Counted from the stretch's first letter, positions 35,505-47,444 are shown. The stretch is 64,000 nt of DNA from Mesobacillus zeae (GCF_003570705.1 NZ_QWVT01000029.1:124001-188000), one strand, 5' to 3'. Made by a program: numbers and translations. Notes: generated from the sequence alone by a model not told the origin.

Positions 35505-36383
35505 TTGCTGAAAGAGCTTTTTACAAAATCAAAGAAGAAGAAATATGCAACAATACCTTCTGAAAGTGCGAAACAGGATGTTCCAGAAGGAATCATGACG
35601 AAATGTCCTAACTGCAAAAAGATTATGTACACGAAGGAACTTTTAAAGAACTTGAAGGTGTGCTTCCATTGCGGTTACCATCATCAGATGGATTCAAAGG
35701 AACGGATACATAGCATTGCCGATCCGGGAACGTTCAAGGAATTGGACAGGGAGATGGTTTCAGAAAATCCTCTTGGATTTCCGGGGTACGAGGAAAAGCT
35801 TGAGCAGGACCGAAAGAAGACCAAGCTTAATGAGGCTGTTGTCATCGGGACTTTGAGAATCGGGGAACAAGAGGCGGTCATCGCTGTTATGGATGCCACC
35901 TTCAGGATGGGGAGTATGGGTTCTGTAGTAGGTGAAAAAATCACAAGGGCCATTGAAAAAGCGGATGACCTTCGCGTTCCATTTATTATTTTCACCGCAT
36001 CGGGAGGAGCCAGGATGCAGGAGGGCGTCTTAAGCTTGATGCAGATGGCGAAAACCAGTGTGGCTCTGAAAAGGTTCAGTGACCATGGGGGACTTATTAT
36101 TTCAATCATGACCCATCCGACAACAGGAGGCGTTTCCGCGAGCTTTGCTTCGCTTGGTGACTTTAACCTTGCAGAGCCTGGGGCTTTGATAGGCTTTGCG
36201 GGCAGAAGAATCATAGAGCAGACGATTCGCGAGGACCTGCCGGAGGATTTCCAGACTTCAGAATTCCTGCTTAAGCACGGGCAGCTTGATGCTGTCATTT
36301 CAAGGCTGGATCTGAAAGAGAAGTTGACAGGCATTCTACAAATTCATCAGCCAGGAGGTCGGTTCGATTGGCAGGAGATTTAG
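35505..36383 (+). CDS. accD: Acetyl-CoA carboxylase carboxyltransferase beta subunit
   Basis: 292 residues. With AccA it transfers the carboxyl group from biotin to acetyl-CoA, giving malonyl-CoA for fatty-acid synthesis. The N-terminal zinc ribbon is visible as CPNCKK ... CFHCGYH (about residues 34-56), then the crotonase-type core with [23 protein letters not shown] and [17 protein letters not shown] 35505 follows GGGAGG and matches the B. subtilis N-terminus; an upstream ATG-less extension from 35454 is rejected. Overlaps accA by 16 bases. Confidence 0.97.
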   Translation: MLKELFTKSKKKKYATIPSESAKQDVPEGIMTKCPNCKKIMYTKELLKNLKVCFHCGYHHQMDSKERIHSIADPGTFKELDREMVSENPLGFPGYEEKLEQDRKKTKLNEAVVIGTLRIGEQEAVIAVMDATFRMGSMGSVVGEKITRAIEKADDLRVPFIIFTASGGARMQEGVLSLMQMAKTSVALKRFSDHGGLIISIMTHPTTGGVSASFASLGDFNLAEPGALIGFAGRRIIEQTIREDLPEDFQTSEFLLKHGQLDAVISRLDLKEKLTGILQIHQPGGRFDWQEI

Positions 36384-37345
36384 CATTTGAAAAACCGGTG
36401 ATTGAGCTTAGAAAGAAAATTGCGGAGCTTAAGGAATTTACACGAAATACAAATGTGGATCTTTCTTCCGAGATCGAGAAGCTTGAAGCCCGTCTTGAAA
36501 AGCTTGAAAAGGATATTTATGAGAACATTCAGCCTTGGGATCGTGTCCAGATTGCACGCCATCCCGAAAGGCCGACATCACTTGAATATATCTCCCGCCT
36601 GTTCACGGACTTTTTTGAGTGCCATGGTGATAGAACGTATGGGGACGACGAGGCGATTGTTGCTGGAATTGCCAAATTTCATGGCTTGCCCGTCACCGTT
36701 ATTGGACACCAGCGCGGGAAGGATACAAAGGAAAATATTCGCCGCAACTTCGGCATGCCTCATCCGGAAGGGTACAGAAAAGCCTTAAGGCTGATGAAAC
36801 AGGCAGAGAAATTTAGGCGGCCCATTATCTGCTTTATTGACACAAAAGGAGCCTATCCGGGAAAAGCTGCAGAGGAAAGAGGACAAAGTGAAGCCATTGC
36901 AAGGAACCTGTTTGAAATGGCCGGACTGCGTGTCCCTGTTGTATGCATTGTTATCGGTGAAGGCGGAAGCGGCGGCGCACTTGCACTTGGTGTAGGAAAT
37001 TGCATCCATATGCTCGAAAATTCGACATACTCTGTTATATCTCCTGAAGGAGCTGCAGCCATTCTTTGGAAAGATGCAAGTCTTGCCAGGAAAGCCGCTG
37101 AAACCATGAAAATAACCGCTCCAGACTTGAAAGAGCTTGGCATTGTCGATTGTATCATCCCCGAGGTCAAGGGGGGCGCGCACAGGGATGTTTCCATGCA
37201 GGCAAGAGAGATAGATACGGTACTGACAAACTCACTAAAAGAGCTTTGCACTTTTTCAGAGGAAGAACTTGTGAATCACCGCTATGATAAATATAAATTG
37301 ATTGGACAATATTCGTTTCTGAATGAGTATATAAGGGTAAATTAA
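36368..37345 (+). CDS. accA: Acetyl-CoA carboxylase carboxyltransferase alpha subunit
   Basis: 325 residues, partner of AccD in an alpha2-beta2 carboxyltransferase. Coiled N-terminal region (about 5-55), then [62 protein letters not shown] and [15 protein letters not shown] start at 36368 with AGGAGG nine bases upstream, inside the end of accD, so translation is coupled. Followed by a terminator, closing the accDA unit. Confidence 0.98.
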   Translation: MAGDLAFEKPVIELRKKIAELKEFTRNTNVDLSSEIEKLEARLEKLEKDIYENIQPWDRVQIARHPERPTSLEYISRLFTDFFECHGDRTYGDDEAIVAGIAKFHGLPVTVIGHQRGKDTKENIRRNFGMPHPEGYRKALRLMKQAEKFRRPIICFIDTKGAYPGKAAEERGQSEAIARNLFEMAGLRVPVVCIVIGEGGSGGALALGVGNCIHMLENSTYSVISPEGAAAILWKDASLARKAAETMKITAPDLKELGIVDCIIPEVKGGAHRDVSMQAREIDTVLTNSLKELCTFSEEELVNHRYDKYKLIGQYSFLNEYIRVN

Positions 37346-37346
37346 T

Positions 37347-37375
37347 AGCGTGCCAAAGGGCACGCTTCTTTTTTT
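37347..37375 (+). terminator. Terminator after accA
   Basis: AGCGTGCC / GGGCACGCT stem, T-rich tail. Confidence 0.85.
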
Positions 37376-38656
<1,281 letters not shown>

Positions 38657-38699
38657 TAAACTTTTAAATTCCTTTTCAAAAATCAGGAGGTCAAATAAA

Positions 38700-40460
38700 A
38701 TGCGTAAAACGAAAATAGTGTGTACAATTGGCCCTGCAAGTGAAAGTATCGAAATGCTTACACAACTCATAGAAGCCGGTATGAATGTTGCAAGACTCAA
38801 TTTTTCCCACGGGAACCATGAAGAGCATGCACAGCGTATCGTGAATATTCGTGAAGCAGCTGCTAAAACTGGAAGAAATGTTGCAATCCTGCTTGATACA
38901 AAAGGTCCGGAAATCCGTACAAACGACATGGAAAACGGGGCTATTGAACTAAAGGCGGGCGGGAATGTCATTGTCTCGATGGTAGAAGTGCTTGGAACAG
39001 CTGAAAAATTCTCTGTTACATATGACAGATTGATCGACGACGTTCAAGTCGGAGGAAAGATTTTGCTTGATGACGGCTTAATTGGCCTTGAAGTGACTGG
39101 AATCGATAAAGCGAACAGAGCAATCCAGACAAAAATTCTTAATAGCGGCATTTTGAAAAATAAAAAAGGTGTCAATGTTCCGGGTGTATCCGTACAGCTG
39201 CCTGGGATTACCGAAAAAGATGCCCAGGATATCCTTTTCGGAATCGGGCAGGGAGTCGATTTTATTGCTGCTTCTTTTGTCCGCAGGGCTTCCGATGTTC
39301 TGGAAATCCGTAGGTTGCTTGAAGAAAACAACGCTACATACATCAATATCATCCCTAAAATCGAGAACCAGGAAGGCGTTGACAATATCGACGAAATCCT
39401 TGAGGTTTCTGAAGGCCTGATGGTAGCGCGCGGTGACCTTGGGGTGGAAATTCCGGCAGAGGAAGTTCCTCTTGTTCAAAAGCGTTTGATTAAAAAATGC
39501 AACGCACTCGGGAAGCCTGTCATTACTGCAACTCAGATGCTTGACTCGATGCAGCGCAATCCAAGGCCAACACGTGCGGAAGCAAGTGACGTGGCTAACG
39601 CTATTTTTGATGGAACAGATGCAATCATGCTCTCCGGGGAAACGGCAGCTGGACAATATCCAACTGAAGCAGTTCAAACGATGCACAATATTGCTTCCCG
39701 TACGGAGGAGGCATTGAATCATAAGGATTTGCTGTCATCCCTCAGCAAGGAATCCGAACATACCATCACGGACGCGATTGGACAATCGGTGGCACATACT
39801 GCTCTAAATCTTGACGTAAATGCGATTATCACTCCAACCGAAAGCGGTCATACTGCACGGATGATCTCTAAGTACCGCCCTAAGGCGCCGATTGTGGCGG
39901 TTACCTCGAAAGACCATGTTTGCCGCAGGCTGGCGCTTGTATGGGGCGTGTATCCGCAGCTTGGAAAAGGAGCGGAAACAACGGATGAGATGCTTTCCAC
40001 AGCTGTAGAGGAAAGTGTGAACAGCGGACATGTAAAACATGGCGATTTAGTTGTCATTACCGCAGGGGTTCCTGTTGGTGAAGCCGGCACGACTAATCTG
40101 ATGAAGATTCATGTGGTTGGGGATATTATTGCCAAGGCACAGGGAATCGGTCGGAAATCCTCCTATGGAAGAGTGGTCCTTGCAAGAGATGCGCAGGAAG
40201 CACTTACTAAAGTAAAGGAAGGTAGCATCCTTGTGACAATCGGTTCCGACCGGGACATGGTACCTGCAATTGAAAAGTGCAGTGCCCTGATCACTGAAGA
40301 AGGCGGACTGACTAGCCATGCGGCAGTTGTCGGTTTGAATCTTGGCATTCCTGTTATCGTTGGCGTCGAAAATGCCATGAATCTTTTCAAAGACGGCCAG
40401 GAAATCACTGTCGATTCATCAAGAGGAGTTATATACAACGGGCATGCAAGCGTACTGTAA
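38700..40460 (+). CDS. pyk: Pyruvate kinase with C-terminal PEP-utiliser domain
   Basis: 586 residues: the usual pyruvate kinase (1 to about 475) with [26 protein letters not shown], the [16 protein letters not shown] active-site segment and TATQMLDSM. An extra C-terminal domain (about 490-586), typical of Bacillus enzymes, resembles the mobile phosphohistidine domain of PEP-utilising enzymes and keeps [17 protein letters not shown]. Converts PEP and ADP to pyruvate and ATP. Strong AGGAGG Shine-Dalgarno; terminator after the stop. Confidence 0.98.
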   Translation: MRKTKIVCTIGPASESIEMLTQLIEAGMNVARLNFSHGNHEEHAQRIVNIREAAAKTGRNVAILLDTKGPEIRTNDMENGAIELKAGGNVIVSMVEVLGTAEKFSVTYDRLIDDVQVGGKILLDDGLIGLEVTGIDKANRAIQTKILNSGILKNKKGVNVPGVSVQLPGITEKDAQDILFGIGQGVDFIAASFVRRASDVLEIRRLLEENNATYINIIPKIENQEGVDNIDEILEVSEGLMVARGDLGVEIPAEEVPLVQKRLIKKCNALGKPVITATQMLDSMQRNPRPTRAEASDVANAIFDGTDAIMLSGETAAGQYPTEAVQTMHNIASRTEEALNHKDLLSSLSKESEHTITDAIGQSVAHTALNLDVNAIITPTESGHTARMISKYRPKAPIVAVTSKDHVCRRLALVWGVYPQLGKGAETTDEMLSTAVEESVNSGHVKHGDLVVITAGVPVGEAGTTNLMKIHVVGDIIAKAQGIGRKSSYGRVVLARDAQEALTKVKEGSILVTIGSDRDMVPAIEKCSALITEEGGLTSHAAVVGLNLGIPVIVGVENAMNLFKDGQEITVDSSRGVIYNGHASVL

Positions 40461-40466
40461 TGAAAC

Positions 40467-40493
40467 AGGGACGGATTTTCCGTCCTTTTTTTC
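40467..40493 (+). terminator. Terminator after pyk
   Basis: AGGGACGGA / CCGTCCTT stem with a TTTT loop and T tail. Confidence 0.85.
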
Positions 40494-40565
40494 GTACTTC
40501 TCTGATACGCTTGTTGCTATTCACCGGTATTCCCCGGTAAAATGAACTGATAGGGGGCGTGCTAA

Positions 40566-40949
40566 ATGAGGTATTTCCTGATGATTCTCATCGTAGTTCC
40601 AGCTGCTGAAATTGGCATACTAATGTTTTCAGGGAAAACTATAGGGTTAATTCCGACCATTGCGATGATTATTCTGACAGGTGTAATAGGAGCTGCTCTT
40701 GCCAAGAAGCAGGGCATGGAAACACTCAATAAAGTTCGCTACAATCTGGGCAGGGGCGTTATGCCGGGTGAGGAAGTCCTTGATGGCATCTGTATCCTTG
40801 TAGGGGGAACTCTCCTGCTAACACCTGGATTTCTGACAGACATTATGGGTTTTTTCCTTCTTGCCCCTCCGACGAGGAGGCTGTTCAAGCCTTTATTGCA
40901 GCGAACTTTCCGCCGCTGGATGAACCGGAACACGATCATTATCCGATAG
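40566..40949 (+). CDS. fxsA: FxsA family membrane protein
   Basis: 127 residues with three hydrophobic segments and the FxsA core GVIGAALAKKQGMETL, MPGEEVLDGICILVGGTLLLTPGFLTDIMGFFLL and a basic C-terminus, which identify the family (B. subtilis YtzA). E. coli FxsA overexpression relieves phage T7 exclusion by F plasmid; the native function is unclear. Spacing of 105 bases and a terminator separate it from pyk. Confidence 0.9.
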   Translation: MRYFLMILIVVPAAEIGILMFSGKTIGLIPTIAMIILTGVIGAALAKKQGMETLNKVRYNLGRGVMPGEEVLDGICILVGGTLLLTPGFLTDIMGFFLLAPPTRRLFKPLLQRTFRRWMNRNTIIIR

Positions 40950-40956
40950 ACACGAG

Positions 40957-40985
40957 AACGCCCGCATCTAAGCGGGCGTTTTTTG
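40957..40985. terminator. Terminator after fxsA
   Basis: AACGCCCGC / GCGGGCGTT stem with a T tail. Confidence 0.88.
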
Positions 40986-41013
40986 AAGGAATGGAATCTC
41001 ATCATTTTTTTCT

Positions 41014-42120
41014 TCAACTCTTGATATAGGTCCAGAGATCGCGGAACACATGGGCTCTCTGCAGTGCGTTAAGAATGACAAGAAGGACAGGGCCGGCAAT
41101 AAGGCCGACAAACCCGAGAAGCTTAAAGCCTGCAAACAAAGCGATCAGAGTAGCAAGGGGATCGAGCCCGATGCTGGAAGAGAGGATTTTCGGCTCCATG
41201 ATCTGTCTTTGGACAAGGACAACAACATAAAGGACGCCAAGGCCTACAGCCAGACCTATTTCACCCGCGACGACTTCGTATATTATCCAGGGAACGAAAA
41301 CAGCCCCTGTTCCAAGATACGGGATGATATCAACTATTCCTGTGACCAGGGCGATGGTAATCGCATAGTCCACCTTTAGAACCAGGAGGCCGATGAGGAC
41401 AATGACTGTAGTCATTGAAACTAAGGTTGCCTGGGCTTTAATAAAACCAAACAAAGCCTTTTTCAAATCTTCGAACACTGTTTTTCCACTAGCTTTGGCA
41501 CGCTTTGGCAAAATGCTGTTACTCATAGCTGATAAGCGGTACCAGTCCTTACTGATGAAAAAGGTGCCGAGCAACGAAAAAATCAGCACCGTTGCTGCAT
41601 TTGGGAACCATGAAAGAATATTGGGGATATTTTCAAAGAACGCTTTGATGAACTCCCCGGCGGTCGACCCGATTCTTGCTCCTACATTTTTGATATTCGC
41701 CAAAATAGTATCCTGCTGCCCTGCATCAAGGCTTTGGAAAATTCCCGCAAGGTTGTTATAGAAAGGGATCACTTGTGCTGCAAACAACTCTTCCATAAAA
41801 CGGATCAGCGTATCCAGATGAATAGGAACAACCTGTGCCAGGTATTCAGCCCCTGATACAATCTCGGCTACAAGCAATGTCAAAAGGCCTGCAAAGACAG
41901 CGAACAGCATGGTCAAAGACAGAAGAACAGCGAGGCTTCTGGGCAGCTTTCCTTTTGTTTGGAGGAGGTTGACGAGCGGATTAATCAAAAAAGCAATGAA
42001 AAACCCAATGAGAAATGGGTAGATTATTTTAGATAGGTAATAGAACGAAAACACACAAACAGTGACAGTCCCTGCTACTAACAAAAGCCTGAATGTCCTT
42101 GAAAGATAAACCTGATTCAA
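41014..42120 (-). CDS. ytvI: AI-2E family transporter, sporulation protein YtvI
   Basis: 368-residue polytopic membrane protein with the AI-2E/PerM pattern: paired N-terminal segments (YPFLIGFFIAFLINPLVNLL), a long middle loop, and C-terminal segments with VDIIPYLGTGAVFVPWIIYE and MEPKILSSSIGLDPLATL. B. subtilis YtvI (371 residues) is a sporulation integral membrane protein of unknown substrate. TTG 42120 after AAAGGAGTGA is the best start; a frame opening at ATG 42207 adds 29 residues upstream of that SD. Convergent with fxsA. Confidence 0.9.
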   Translation of the reverse strand: MNQVYLSRTFRLLLVAGTVTVCVFSFYYLSKIIYPFLIGFFIAFLINPLVNLLQTKGKLPRSLAVLLSLTMLFAVFAGLLTLLVAEIVSGAEYLAQVVPIHLDTLIRFMEELFAAQVIPFYNNLAGIFQSLDAGQQDTILANIKNVGARIGSTAGEFIKAFFENIPNILSWFPNAATVLIFSLLGTFFISKDWYRLSAMSNSILPKRAKASGKTVFEDLKKALFGFIKAQATLVSMTTVIVLIGLLVLKVDYAITIALVTGIVDIIPYLGTGAVFVPWIIYEVVAGEIGLAVGLGVLYVVVLVQRQIMEPKILSSSIGLDPLATLIALFAGFKLLGFVGLIAGPVLLVILNALQRAHVFRDLWTYIKS

Positions 42121-42311
42121 TTCTTTATCACTCCTTTGTCCAACGGCAATTAGCTGACGAAGGCAGTTTTCCATAAAGTATATGGGCATGTACGCCAAAA
42201 GATTCATTTACGCCAAAATGCTTCTCAATGGCTAAACAATTTTGATGGAGTCTCAATTATTGGTAGCAACATTCACGTTATGCTAAAATAATTTTAGGAA
42301 GGTGAGAAATA

Positions 42312-42773
42312 TTGGGATATCAGCCGCTTCTTTTTTTAGGCCTCCTGCTGGCCATTTCTCTTATTGCAAAAAACCAGTCGCTTATTGTAGCGGTAGGTGT
42401 ACTCCTCATCATGAAGCTTGCAGGTGTTGATTCAAAAGTCTTTTCCGCGCTTCAGGGAAAAGGGATCAACTGGGGAGTGACGATCATTACAATTGCTGTG
42501 CTTGCACCGATTGCGAGCGGTGAAATCGGCTTTAAAGACCTGTCGGGAGCTTTCAAGTCCCCATATGCCTGGATTGCACTCATTTCCGGCATGCTTGTTG
42601 CTCTGCTTGCCAAAGGAGGGGTTACGCTATTGGCGGAGGACCCGCATATCACCACTGCTCTTGTCCTTGGAACCATCCTAGCGGTGTCCCTGTTTAAAGG
42701 AGTTGCGGTTGGACCGTTAATTGGAGCGGGAATAGCCTTTGCAGCAATGAGGCTGTTTGAATGGATCAAATAG
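42312..42773 (+). CDS. ytwI: DUF441 family membrane protein YtwI
   Basis: 153 residues with four or five hydrophobic segments and the family sequences KGINWGVTIITIAVLAPIASG and VGPLIGAGIAFA. Function unknown, widely conserved in Firmicutes. TTG start at 42312 after GGAAGGTGAG. The position just before citZ matches B. subtilis. Confidence 0.9.
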   Translation: MGYQPLLFLGLLLAISLIAKNQSLIVAVGVLLIMKLAGVDSKVFSALQGKGINWGVTIITIAVLAPIASGEIGFKDLSGAFKSPYAWIALISGMLVALLAKGGVTLLAEDPHITTALVLGTILAVSLFKGVAVGPLIGAGIAFAAMRLFEWIK

Positions 42774-42817
42774 TTTTTTTGTACAATAATAAAATTTTTT
42801 CAAATAAGTTGTTTTCA

Positions 42818-42846
42818 TTCACAAAAGTCTGATTATTGTTTATAAT
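42818..42846 (+). promoter_or_regulatory. Sigma-A promoter of citZ, with possible CcpC dyad
   Basis: TTCACA (42818-42823), 17-base spacer, TATAAT (42841-42846). An inverted repeat ATTAT-N5-ATAAT overlaps the -10 box. LysR-type CcpC represses citZ in B. subtilis through ATAA-type dyads, so this may be its site; that part is tentative. Confidence 0.65.
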
Positions 42847-42852
42847 AGGACT

Positions 42853-43125
42853 TGTATTTATAACCATAGTTAAATGGTTGGAAATGCCCGATGACCCAAA
42901 CCGGTTTTTAGGAAAGAAGAAATGTAAGCATTTTCTTTTTATGCCGGCCTTCCGAGCAAACGCTCGGTTTCCTTTGAAAATTGGCTGAAAGCGGAGCAAA
43001 TTATTGGGCGATCTTTAAGGATTGAAACTTTTATTTTTTATGAAGCCGGAATCCGAGGGTTTCGAACTGAGAGAAATACAGGCAAATGGTATGGGGAAAT
43101 TTACTACACAAAGGAGAGATTGAGG
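42853..43125 (+). other. Long citZ 5' leader with hairpins and cre-like site
   Basis: About 270 bases of untranslated leader. It holds a cre-like site TGTAAGCATTTTCT (42923-42936, 12 of 14) and a hairpin CCGAGC-AAAC-GCTCGG (42952-42967) followed by TTTCCTTT, plus an AACCAT / ATGGTT stem near the 5' end. In B. subtilis aconitase is reported to bind citZ leader RNA. No gene is seen in it. Confidence 0.5.
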
Positions 43126-44244
43126 ATGACAGTAACACGCGGTCTTGAAGGGGTAGTGGCAACCACCTCCTCTATCAGTTCTATCATTGATGACACACTG
43201 ACATATGTAGGCTACGATATCGATGACTTGGCTGAAAATGCAAGCTTTGAAGAAGTAATTTACCTTTTATGGCATAGAAAGCTTCCGGTTCAGTCGGAAC
43301 TAGACGGATTGAAAAAAGAGCTAGCACAGAATATGGCTCTACCGAAGGAAGTTCTTGAGCATTTCAAAATGTATCCTATCGAATCAGTGCATCCGATGGC
43401 GGCGCTTCGTACAGCTGTATCCCTTCTCGGCCTTTATGATGAAGAAGCTGATGTGATGGAGGAAGAAGCGAATTTCCGAAAGGCGGTCCGCCTCCAGGCG
43501 AAAATGCCTGCAATTGTAACTGCTTTCGCCCGTATCCGGAAAGGGCTTGAACCGATTGCGCCAAGAGAGGATCTTAACTTCGCGGCAAACTTCCTTTATA
43601 TGCTGACAGGAAAAGAGCCTGAACCAATTGCAATTGAAGCTTTTAACAAAGCGCTTGTGCTTCATGCTGACCATGAGCTGAATGCATCTACATTTACCGC
43701 CCGTGTATGCGTTGCGACACTGTCAGATATATATTCCGGCGTTACTGCTGCAATCGGTGCATTGAAAGGGCCATTACACGGCGGGGCAAATGAAGCCGTT
43801 ATGAAGATGCTGAAAGAAATCGGTACTCTGGAAAACGTTGAACCTTATGTTCGTAAAAAACTGGAAAATAAAGAAAAAATCATGGGCTTTGGCCACCGTG
43901 TGTACAGAAAAGGCGATCCAAGGGCAAAGCACTTGCGTCTAATGTCCCAGAAGCTTACTGAACTGACAGGAGAGCCGCACTGGTACCAAATGTCCACACA
44001 AATCGAAGGAATTGTCACCGGGGAAAAGAATCTGCCGCCAAATGTTGATTTCTATTCGGCGTCCGTTTATCACAGCCTCGGAATTGACCATGATCTGTTC
44101 ACACCGATTTTTGCCGTCAGCCGTGTCTCCGGTTGGCTTGCGCATATCCTGGAACAGTATGAAAACAACCGCTTGATCCGTCCGCGTGCAGAATACAACG
44201 GTCCTGGCATGCAGAAGTATGTGGAAGTTTCGCTGCGTGGTTAA
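43126..44244 (+). CDS. citZ: Citrate synthase
   Basis: 372-residue type I-short citrate synthase joining oxaloacetate and acetyl-CoA. Catalytic residues: H218 in GPLHGGANEAV, the second histidine in GFGHRVYRKGDPRA, and aspartate in DFYSASVYHSLG. Length equals B. subtilis CitZ. AAGGAGAG lies eight bases before ATG 43126 but one before TTG 43120. First gene of the citZ-icd-mdh cluster, the oxidative half of the citric acid cycle. Confidence 0.98.
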   Translation: MTVTRGLEGVVATTSSISSIIDDTLTYVGYDIDDLAENASFEEVIYLLWHRKLPVQSELDGLKKELAQNMALPKEVLEHFKMYPIESVHPMAALRTAVSLLGLYDEEADVMEEEANFRKAVRLQAKMPAIVTAFARIRKGLEPIAPREDLNFAANFLYMLTGKEPEPIAIEAFNKALVLHADHELNASTFTARVCVATLSDIYSGVTAAIGALKGPLHGGANEAVMKMLKEIGTLENVEPYVRKKLENKEKIMGFGHRVYRKGDPRAKHLRLMSQKLTELTGEPHWYQMSTQIEGIVTGEKNLPPNVDFYSASVYHSLGIDHDLFTPIFAVSRVSGWLAHILEQYENNRLIRPRAEYNGPGMQKYVEVSLRG

Positions 44245-44432
44245 TTAATAGAATTGCAGTGCGCAGCGTTTTACTTTTTTGATAGAAACTGCTGTAATAG
44301 AATGGTATAGAAAAGGATTTTCGGCTCCAAACTGGTGATTTGGATTGACGGAAATCAAGTATTGGAAAGAATGGAAGGTTTCCGTAAGGTTCCTTCCATT
44401 CTGCCGAATGAACTAAAGAGGGAGAGATACAG

Positions 44433-45701
44433 ATGCAAGGTGAAAAAATCACGGTCAAAGACGGAGTATTGAATGTACCTAACAATCCAGTCGTTCCATT
44501 TATAGAAGGGGACGGCACTGGCCCAGATATTTGGGCTGCATCAGTAAGAGTCTTGGATGCTGCTGTTGAAAAAGCATACAAAGGCGATCGCAAAATTGTC
44601 TGGAAGGAAGTACTTGCAGGCGAAAAAGCATTTAACAAGACAGGCGAATGGCTGCCTGCGGAAACACTTGAAGCAATCAATGAATACCTTATAGCAATCA
44701 AAGGGCCTTTGACTACACCAGTTGGCGGAGGGATCCGCTCATTGAATGTAGCGCTGCGCCAAGAGCTTGACCTTTTCGTATGTCTGCGTCCTGTCCGCTG
44801 GTTTGAAGGAGTACCATCGCCAGTTAAGCGTCCACAAGATACAGACATGGTTATTTTCCGTGAAAATACGGAAGACATCTATGCTGGAATCGAATATGCA
44901 TCCGGCAGCGACGAAGCGAAAAAAGTAATCGACTTCCTTCAAAATGAAATGGGCGTAACGAAGATCCGTTTCCCTGAAACATCCGGCATCGGAATCAAGC
45001 CAGTGTCCAAGGAAGGAACAGAGCGTCTTGTACGCGCTGCACTCAATTATGCCATTAAAGAAGGCCGAAAATCACTGACCCTTGTACATAAAGGCAATAT
45101 CATGAAGTATACAGAAGGTGCCTTCAAGAACTGGGGATACGAGCTTGCTGAACGCGAATTCGGAGAAAAAGTGTTTACATGGGTACAGTATGACCGCATC
45201 AAGGAAGAACAGGGCAGCGATGCTGCAAATCAAGCACAGGCAGATGCAGAGGCAGCTGGCAAGGTCATCGTGAAAGATTCTATTGCTGATATCTTCCTGC
45301 AGCAAATCCTTACACGTCCGCGCGAGTTTGATGTAGTAGCAACAATGAACCTCAACGGTGACTACATTTCTGATGCTCTTGCTGCACAGGTAGGTGGAAT
45401 CGGAATCGCACCTGGAGCAAATATCAACTATGAAACAGGACATGCGATTTTCGAAGCTACTCATGGAACGGCTCCAAAATATGCAGGTCTTGACAAAGTG
45501 AATCCTTCTTCCGTCATCCTCTCAGGCGTCTTGATGCTTGAACACCTTGGCTGGACAGAAGCTGCAAATATGATTGTCAAATCGATGGAAAAATCGATTG
45601 CATCTAAAGTCGTCACATATGATTTTGCCCGTCTGATGGATGGAGCGACTGAAGTGAAAGCTTCAGAGTTCGGTAATGAATTAATCAAAAACATGGAATA
45701 G
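44433..45701 (+). CDS. icd: Isocitrate dehydrogenase (NADP)
   Basis: 422 residues, homodimeric NADP-dependent type (B. subtilis 423), isocitrate to 2-oxoglutarate. N-terminal [18 protein letters not shown], the [14 protein letters not shown] segment, the catalytic [15 protein letters not shown], and [19 protein letters not shown] near the cofactor site. AAAGAGGGAGAG Shine-Dalgarno. It follows citZ by 188 bases with no strong terminator seen, consistent with read-through. Confidence 0.98.
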   Translation: MQGEKITVKDGVLNVPNNPVVPFIEGDGTGPDIWAASVRVLDAAVEKAYKGDRKIVWKEVLAGEKAFNKTGEWLPAETLEAINEYLIAIKGPLTTPVGGGIRSLNVALRQELDLFVCLRPVRWFEGVPSPVKRPQDTDMVIFRENTEDIYAGIEYASGSDEAKKVIDFLQNEMGVTKIRFPETSGIGIKPVSKEGTERLVRAALNYAIKEGRKSLTLVHKGNIMKYTEGAFKNWGYELAEREFGEKVFTWVQYDRIKEEQGSDAANQAQADAEAAGKVIVKDSIADIFLQQILTRPREFDVVATMNLNGDYISDALAAQVGGIGIAPGANINYETGHAIFEATHGTAPKYAGLDKVNPSSVILSGVLMLEHLGWTEAANMIVKSMEKSIASKVVTYDFARLMDGATEVKASEFGNELIKNME

Positions 45702-45708
45702 TATTTTG

Positions 45709-45738
45709 GAGGGCTGTTCCGACAATGGAATGGCCCTC
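45709..45738 (+). repeat. 12-bp hairpin between icd and mdh without U-tract
   Basis: GAGGGCTGTTCC / GGAATGGCCCTC stem (two G-T pairs) around GACAAT. No T run follows, so it is more likely an mRNA processing or stability element than a terminator. Confidence 0.5.
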
Positions 45739-45800
45739 TACATAAAAAATGAACAAAGCAATAGGAAAGCAGAATCATTGAAATTACAGGAGGAATTCCT

Positions 45801-46739
45801 ATGTCTATGAAACGTAAAAAAGTTTCCGTCATTGGCGGAGGATTTACTGGAGCAACTACTGCCTTCATGCTGGCACAAAAAGAGCTTGCAGACGTAGTCC
45901 TTGTCGATATTCCGCAAATGGAAAACCCGACTAAAGGAAAGGCTCTTGACATGCTTGAAGCCGCTCCTGTACAAGGCTTTGACGCGAATATTACTGGTAC
46001 TTCAAACTATGAAGACACAAAGGATTCCGACGTAGTCGTCATTACTGCCGGCATTGCACGCAAACCTGGCATGAGCCGCGATGACCTCGTACAGACGAAC
46101 CAAAAAATCATGAAGAGTGTTACACAGGAAATCGTGAAATACTCTCCAAACTGCTTTATTGTTGTCCTGACTAACCCGGTAGATGCTATGACATATACAG
46201 TTTTCCAGGAATCAGGCTTCCCGAAAAACCGCGTAATTGGACAATCAGGGGTTCTAGATACAGCCCGCTTCCGTACTTTTGTTGCACAGGAACTGAATTT
46301 GTCCGTTAAGGATGTAACAGGATTTGTTCTAGGCGGCCATGGAGATGACATGGTTCCGCTTGTCCGCTACTCCTATGCAGGCGGTATCCCGCTTGAAACC
46401 TTAATTCCCAAAGACCGCCTAAACAGCATTGTAGAACGCACACGCAAAGGCGGCGGTGAAATTGTCAACCTTCTTGGCAATGGCAGCGCTTATTACGCAC
46501 CTGCTGCTTCCCTTGTGGAAATGGTTGAAGCAATCCTGAAAGATCAGCGTCGCGTTCTTCCTTCCATTGCATACCTTGAAGGTGAATACGGTTATGAAGG
46601 GATTTACCTTGGCGTCCCAACTGTATTGGGAGCAGGCGGAATCGAAAAAATCATCGAACTTGATTTAACTTCCGATGAGAAGGCTGCCCTTGACCAATCT
46701 GCAGAGTCAGTAAAAAAGGTCATGGAAGTACTTGCTTAA
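45801..46739 (+). CDS. mdh: Malate dehydrogenase
   Basis: 312-residue LDH-like NAD-dependent malate dehydrogenase, malate to oxaloacetate. Rossmann motif [20 protein letters not shown], substrate loop [13 protein letters not shown] with the substrate-binding arginines, and the catalytic histidine in [22 protein letters not shown] Shine-Dalgarno. Last gene of citZ-icd-mdh; a strong terminator follows. Confidence 0.98.
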   Translation: MSMKRKKVSVIGGGFTGATTAFMLAQKELADVVLVDIPQMENPTKGKALDMLEAAPVQGFDANITGTSNYEDTKDSDVVVITAGIARKPGMSRDDLVQTNQKIMKSVTQEIVKYSPNCFIVVLTNPVDAMTYTVFQESGFPKNRVIGQSGVLDTARFRTFVAQELNLSVKDVTGFVLGGHGDDMVPLVRYSYAGGIPLETLIPKDRLNSIVERTRKGGGEIVNLLGNGSAYYAPAASLVEMVEAILKDQRRVLPSIAYLEGEYGYEGIYLGVPTVLGAGGIEKIIELDLTSDEKAALDQSAESVKKVMEVLA

Positions 46740-46767
46740 TATAGTCAATTAATCTGGGGATTTTATA

Positions 46768-46798
46768 AAAAATCGGGGAGTTTTCCCCGATTTTTTTA
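46768..46798 (+). terminator. Terminator after mdh
   Basis: AAATCGGGGA / TCCCCGATTT stem with a short loop and T tail. Confidence 0.9.
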
Positions 46799-46855
46799 CA
46801 AATACAACTTCACACAATGAACAAATCCGGGAGATTTTTTCAAGGGGGAATGACT

Positions 46856-47332
46856 GTGTTGCTAGGAAAAAAACGAAAGTTAGGCAGAACCATTGATGGA
46901 ATATCGGTTGGGGAAAAGTTGACTTTGACGGAAAAAATTGAAGACAAGGAATTGCTGTTGTACCTTGGGCTGACAAATGACTCAAATCCATTGTACATTC
47001 AGCATGATTATGCTTCCCAGACTCCTTACAAAAAGCCTATTGTCCCGTCCATCATGCTTTCAGGAATTTTAACATCGGCAGTATCCAAATATTTGCCGGG
47101 CCCCGGCAGCCATGTTTTAAAGCAGGAGATTGAATTTACAAAGCCTGTTTATGACTATGCCACAATCCAGTTTTTGTTTGAAGTCAAAGAGGTTGACAGC
47201 AAAAAACATACACTTGTGATTGAAGTTCAAGCTACCGATGACGAGAATGAAACTGTGATTAAAGGGAAACTTCTTGTTTGCCCTCCTTACGCGCCACAAA
47301 AAATGGAGGGTCACATTCTTGAGAATTTTTAA
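46856..47332 (+). CDS. MaoC-like hot-dog domain protein
   Basis: 158 residues. The MaoC dehydratase signature region reads LTNDSNPLYIQHDYA followed by IVPSIMLSGI, close to the (R)-hydratase pattern GDxNPLHxDxxxA where the Asp and His are catalytic. The H is kept (IQHDY). Substrate unknown; enoyl hydration is a family guess. Start is ambiguous: AAGGGGG lies seven bases before GTG 46856 and one before ATG 46850. Placement between mdh and phoP occurs in several bacilli. Followed by a terminator. Confidence 0.8.
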   Translation: MLLGKKRKLGRTIDGISVGEKLTLTEKIEDKELLLYLGLTNDSNPLYIQHDYASQTPYKKPIVPSIMLSGILTSAVSKYLPGPGSHVLKQEIEFTKPVYDYATIQFLFEVKEVDSKKHTLVIEVQATDDENETVIKGKLLVCPPYAPQKMEGHILENF

Positions 47333-47340
47333 TTTCCTCA

Positions 47341-47367
47341 AGGTGTACAAATGTACACCTCTTTTTT
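47341..47367 (+). terminator. Terminator after the MaoC-like gene
   Basis: AGGTGTACA / TGTACACCT inverted repeat, then CTTTTTTG. Confidence 0.8.
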
Positions 47368-47444
47368 GTTTTCAATTTTAACTCTATAATAGTAATAAGC
47401 ATTTTGGATGAAGACAGGGGTAATTTTTTTATTGGAGGGCCAAT

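Noticed and set aside
35505-37345. FapR operator before accDA
   Set aside because: No TTAGTACCTAGTACTAA-like sequence seen in the upstream region; only the FadR-type palindrome is present.
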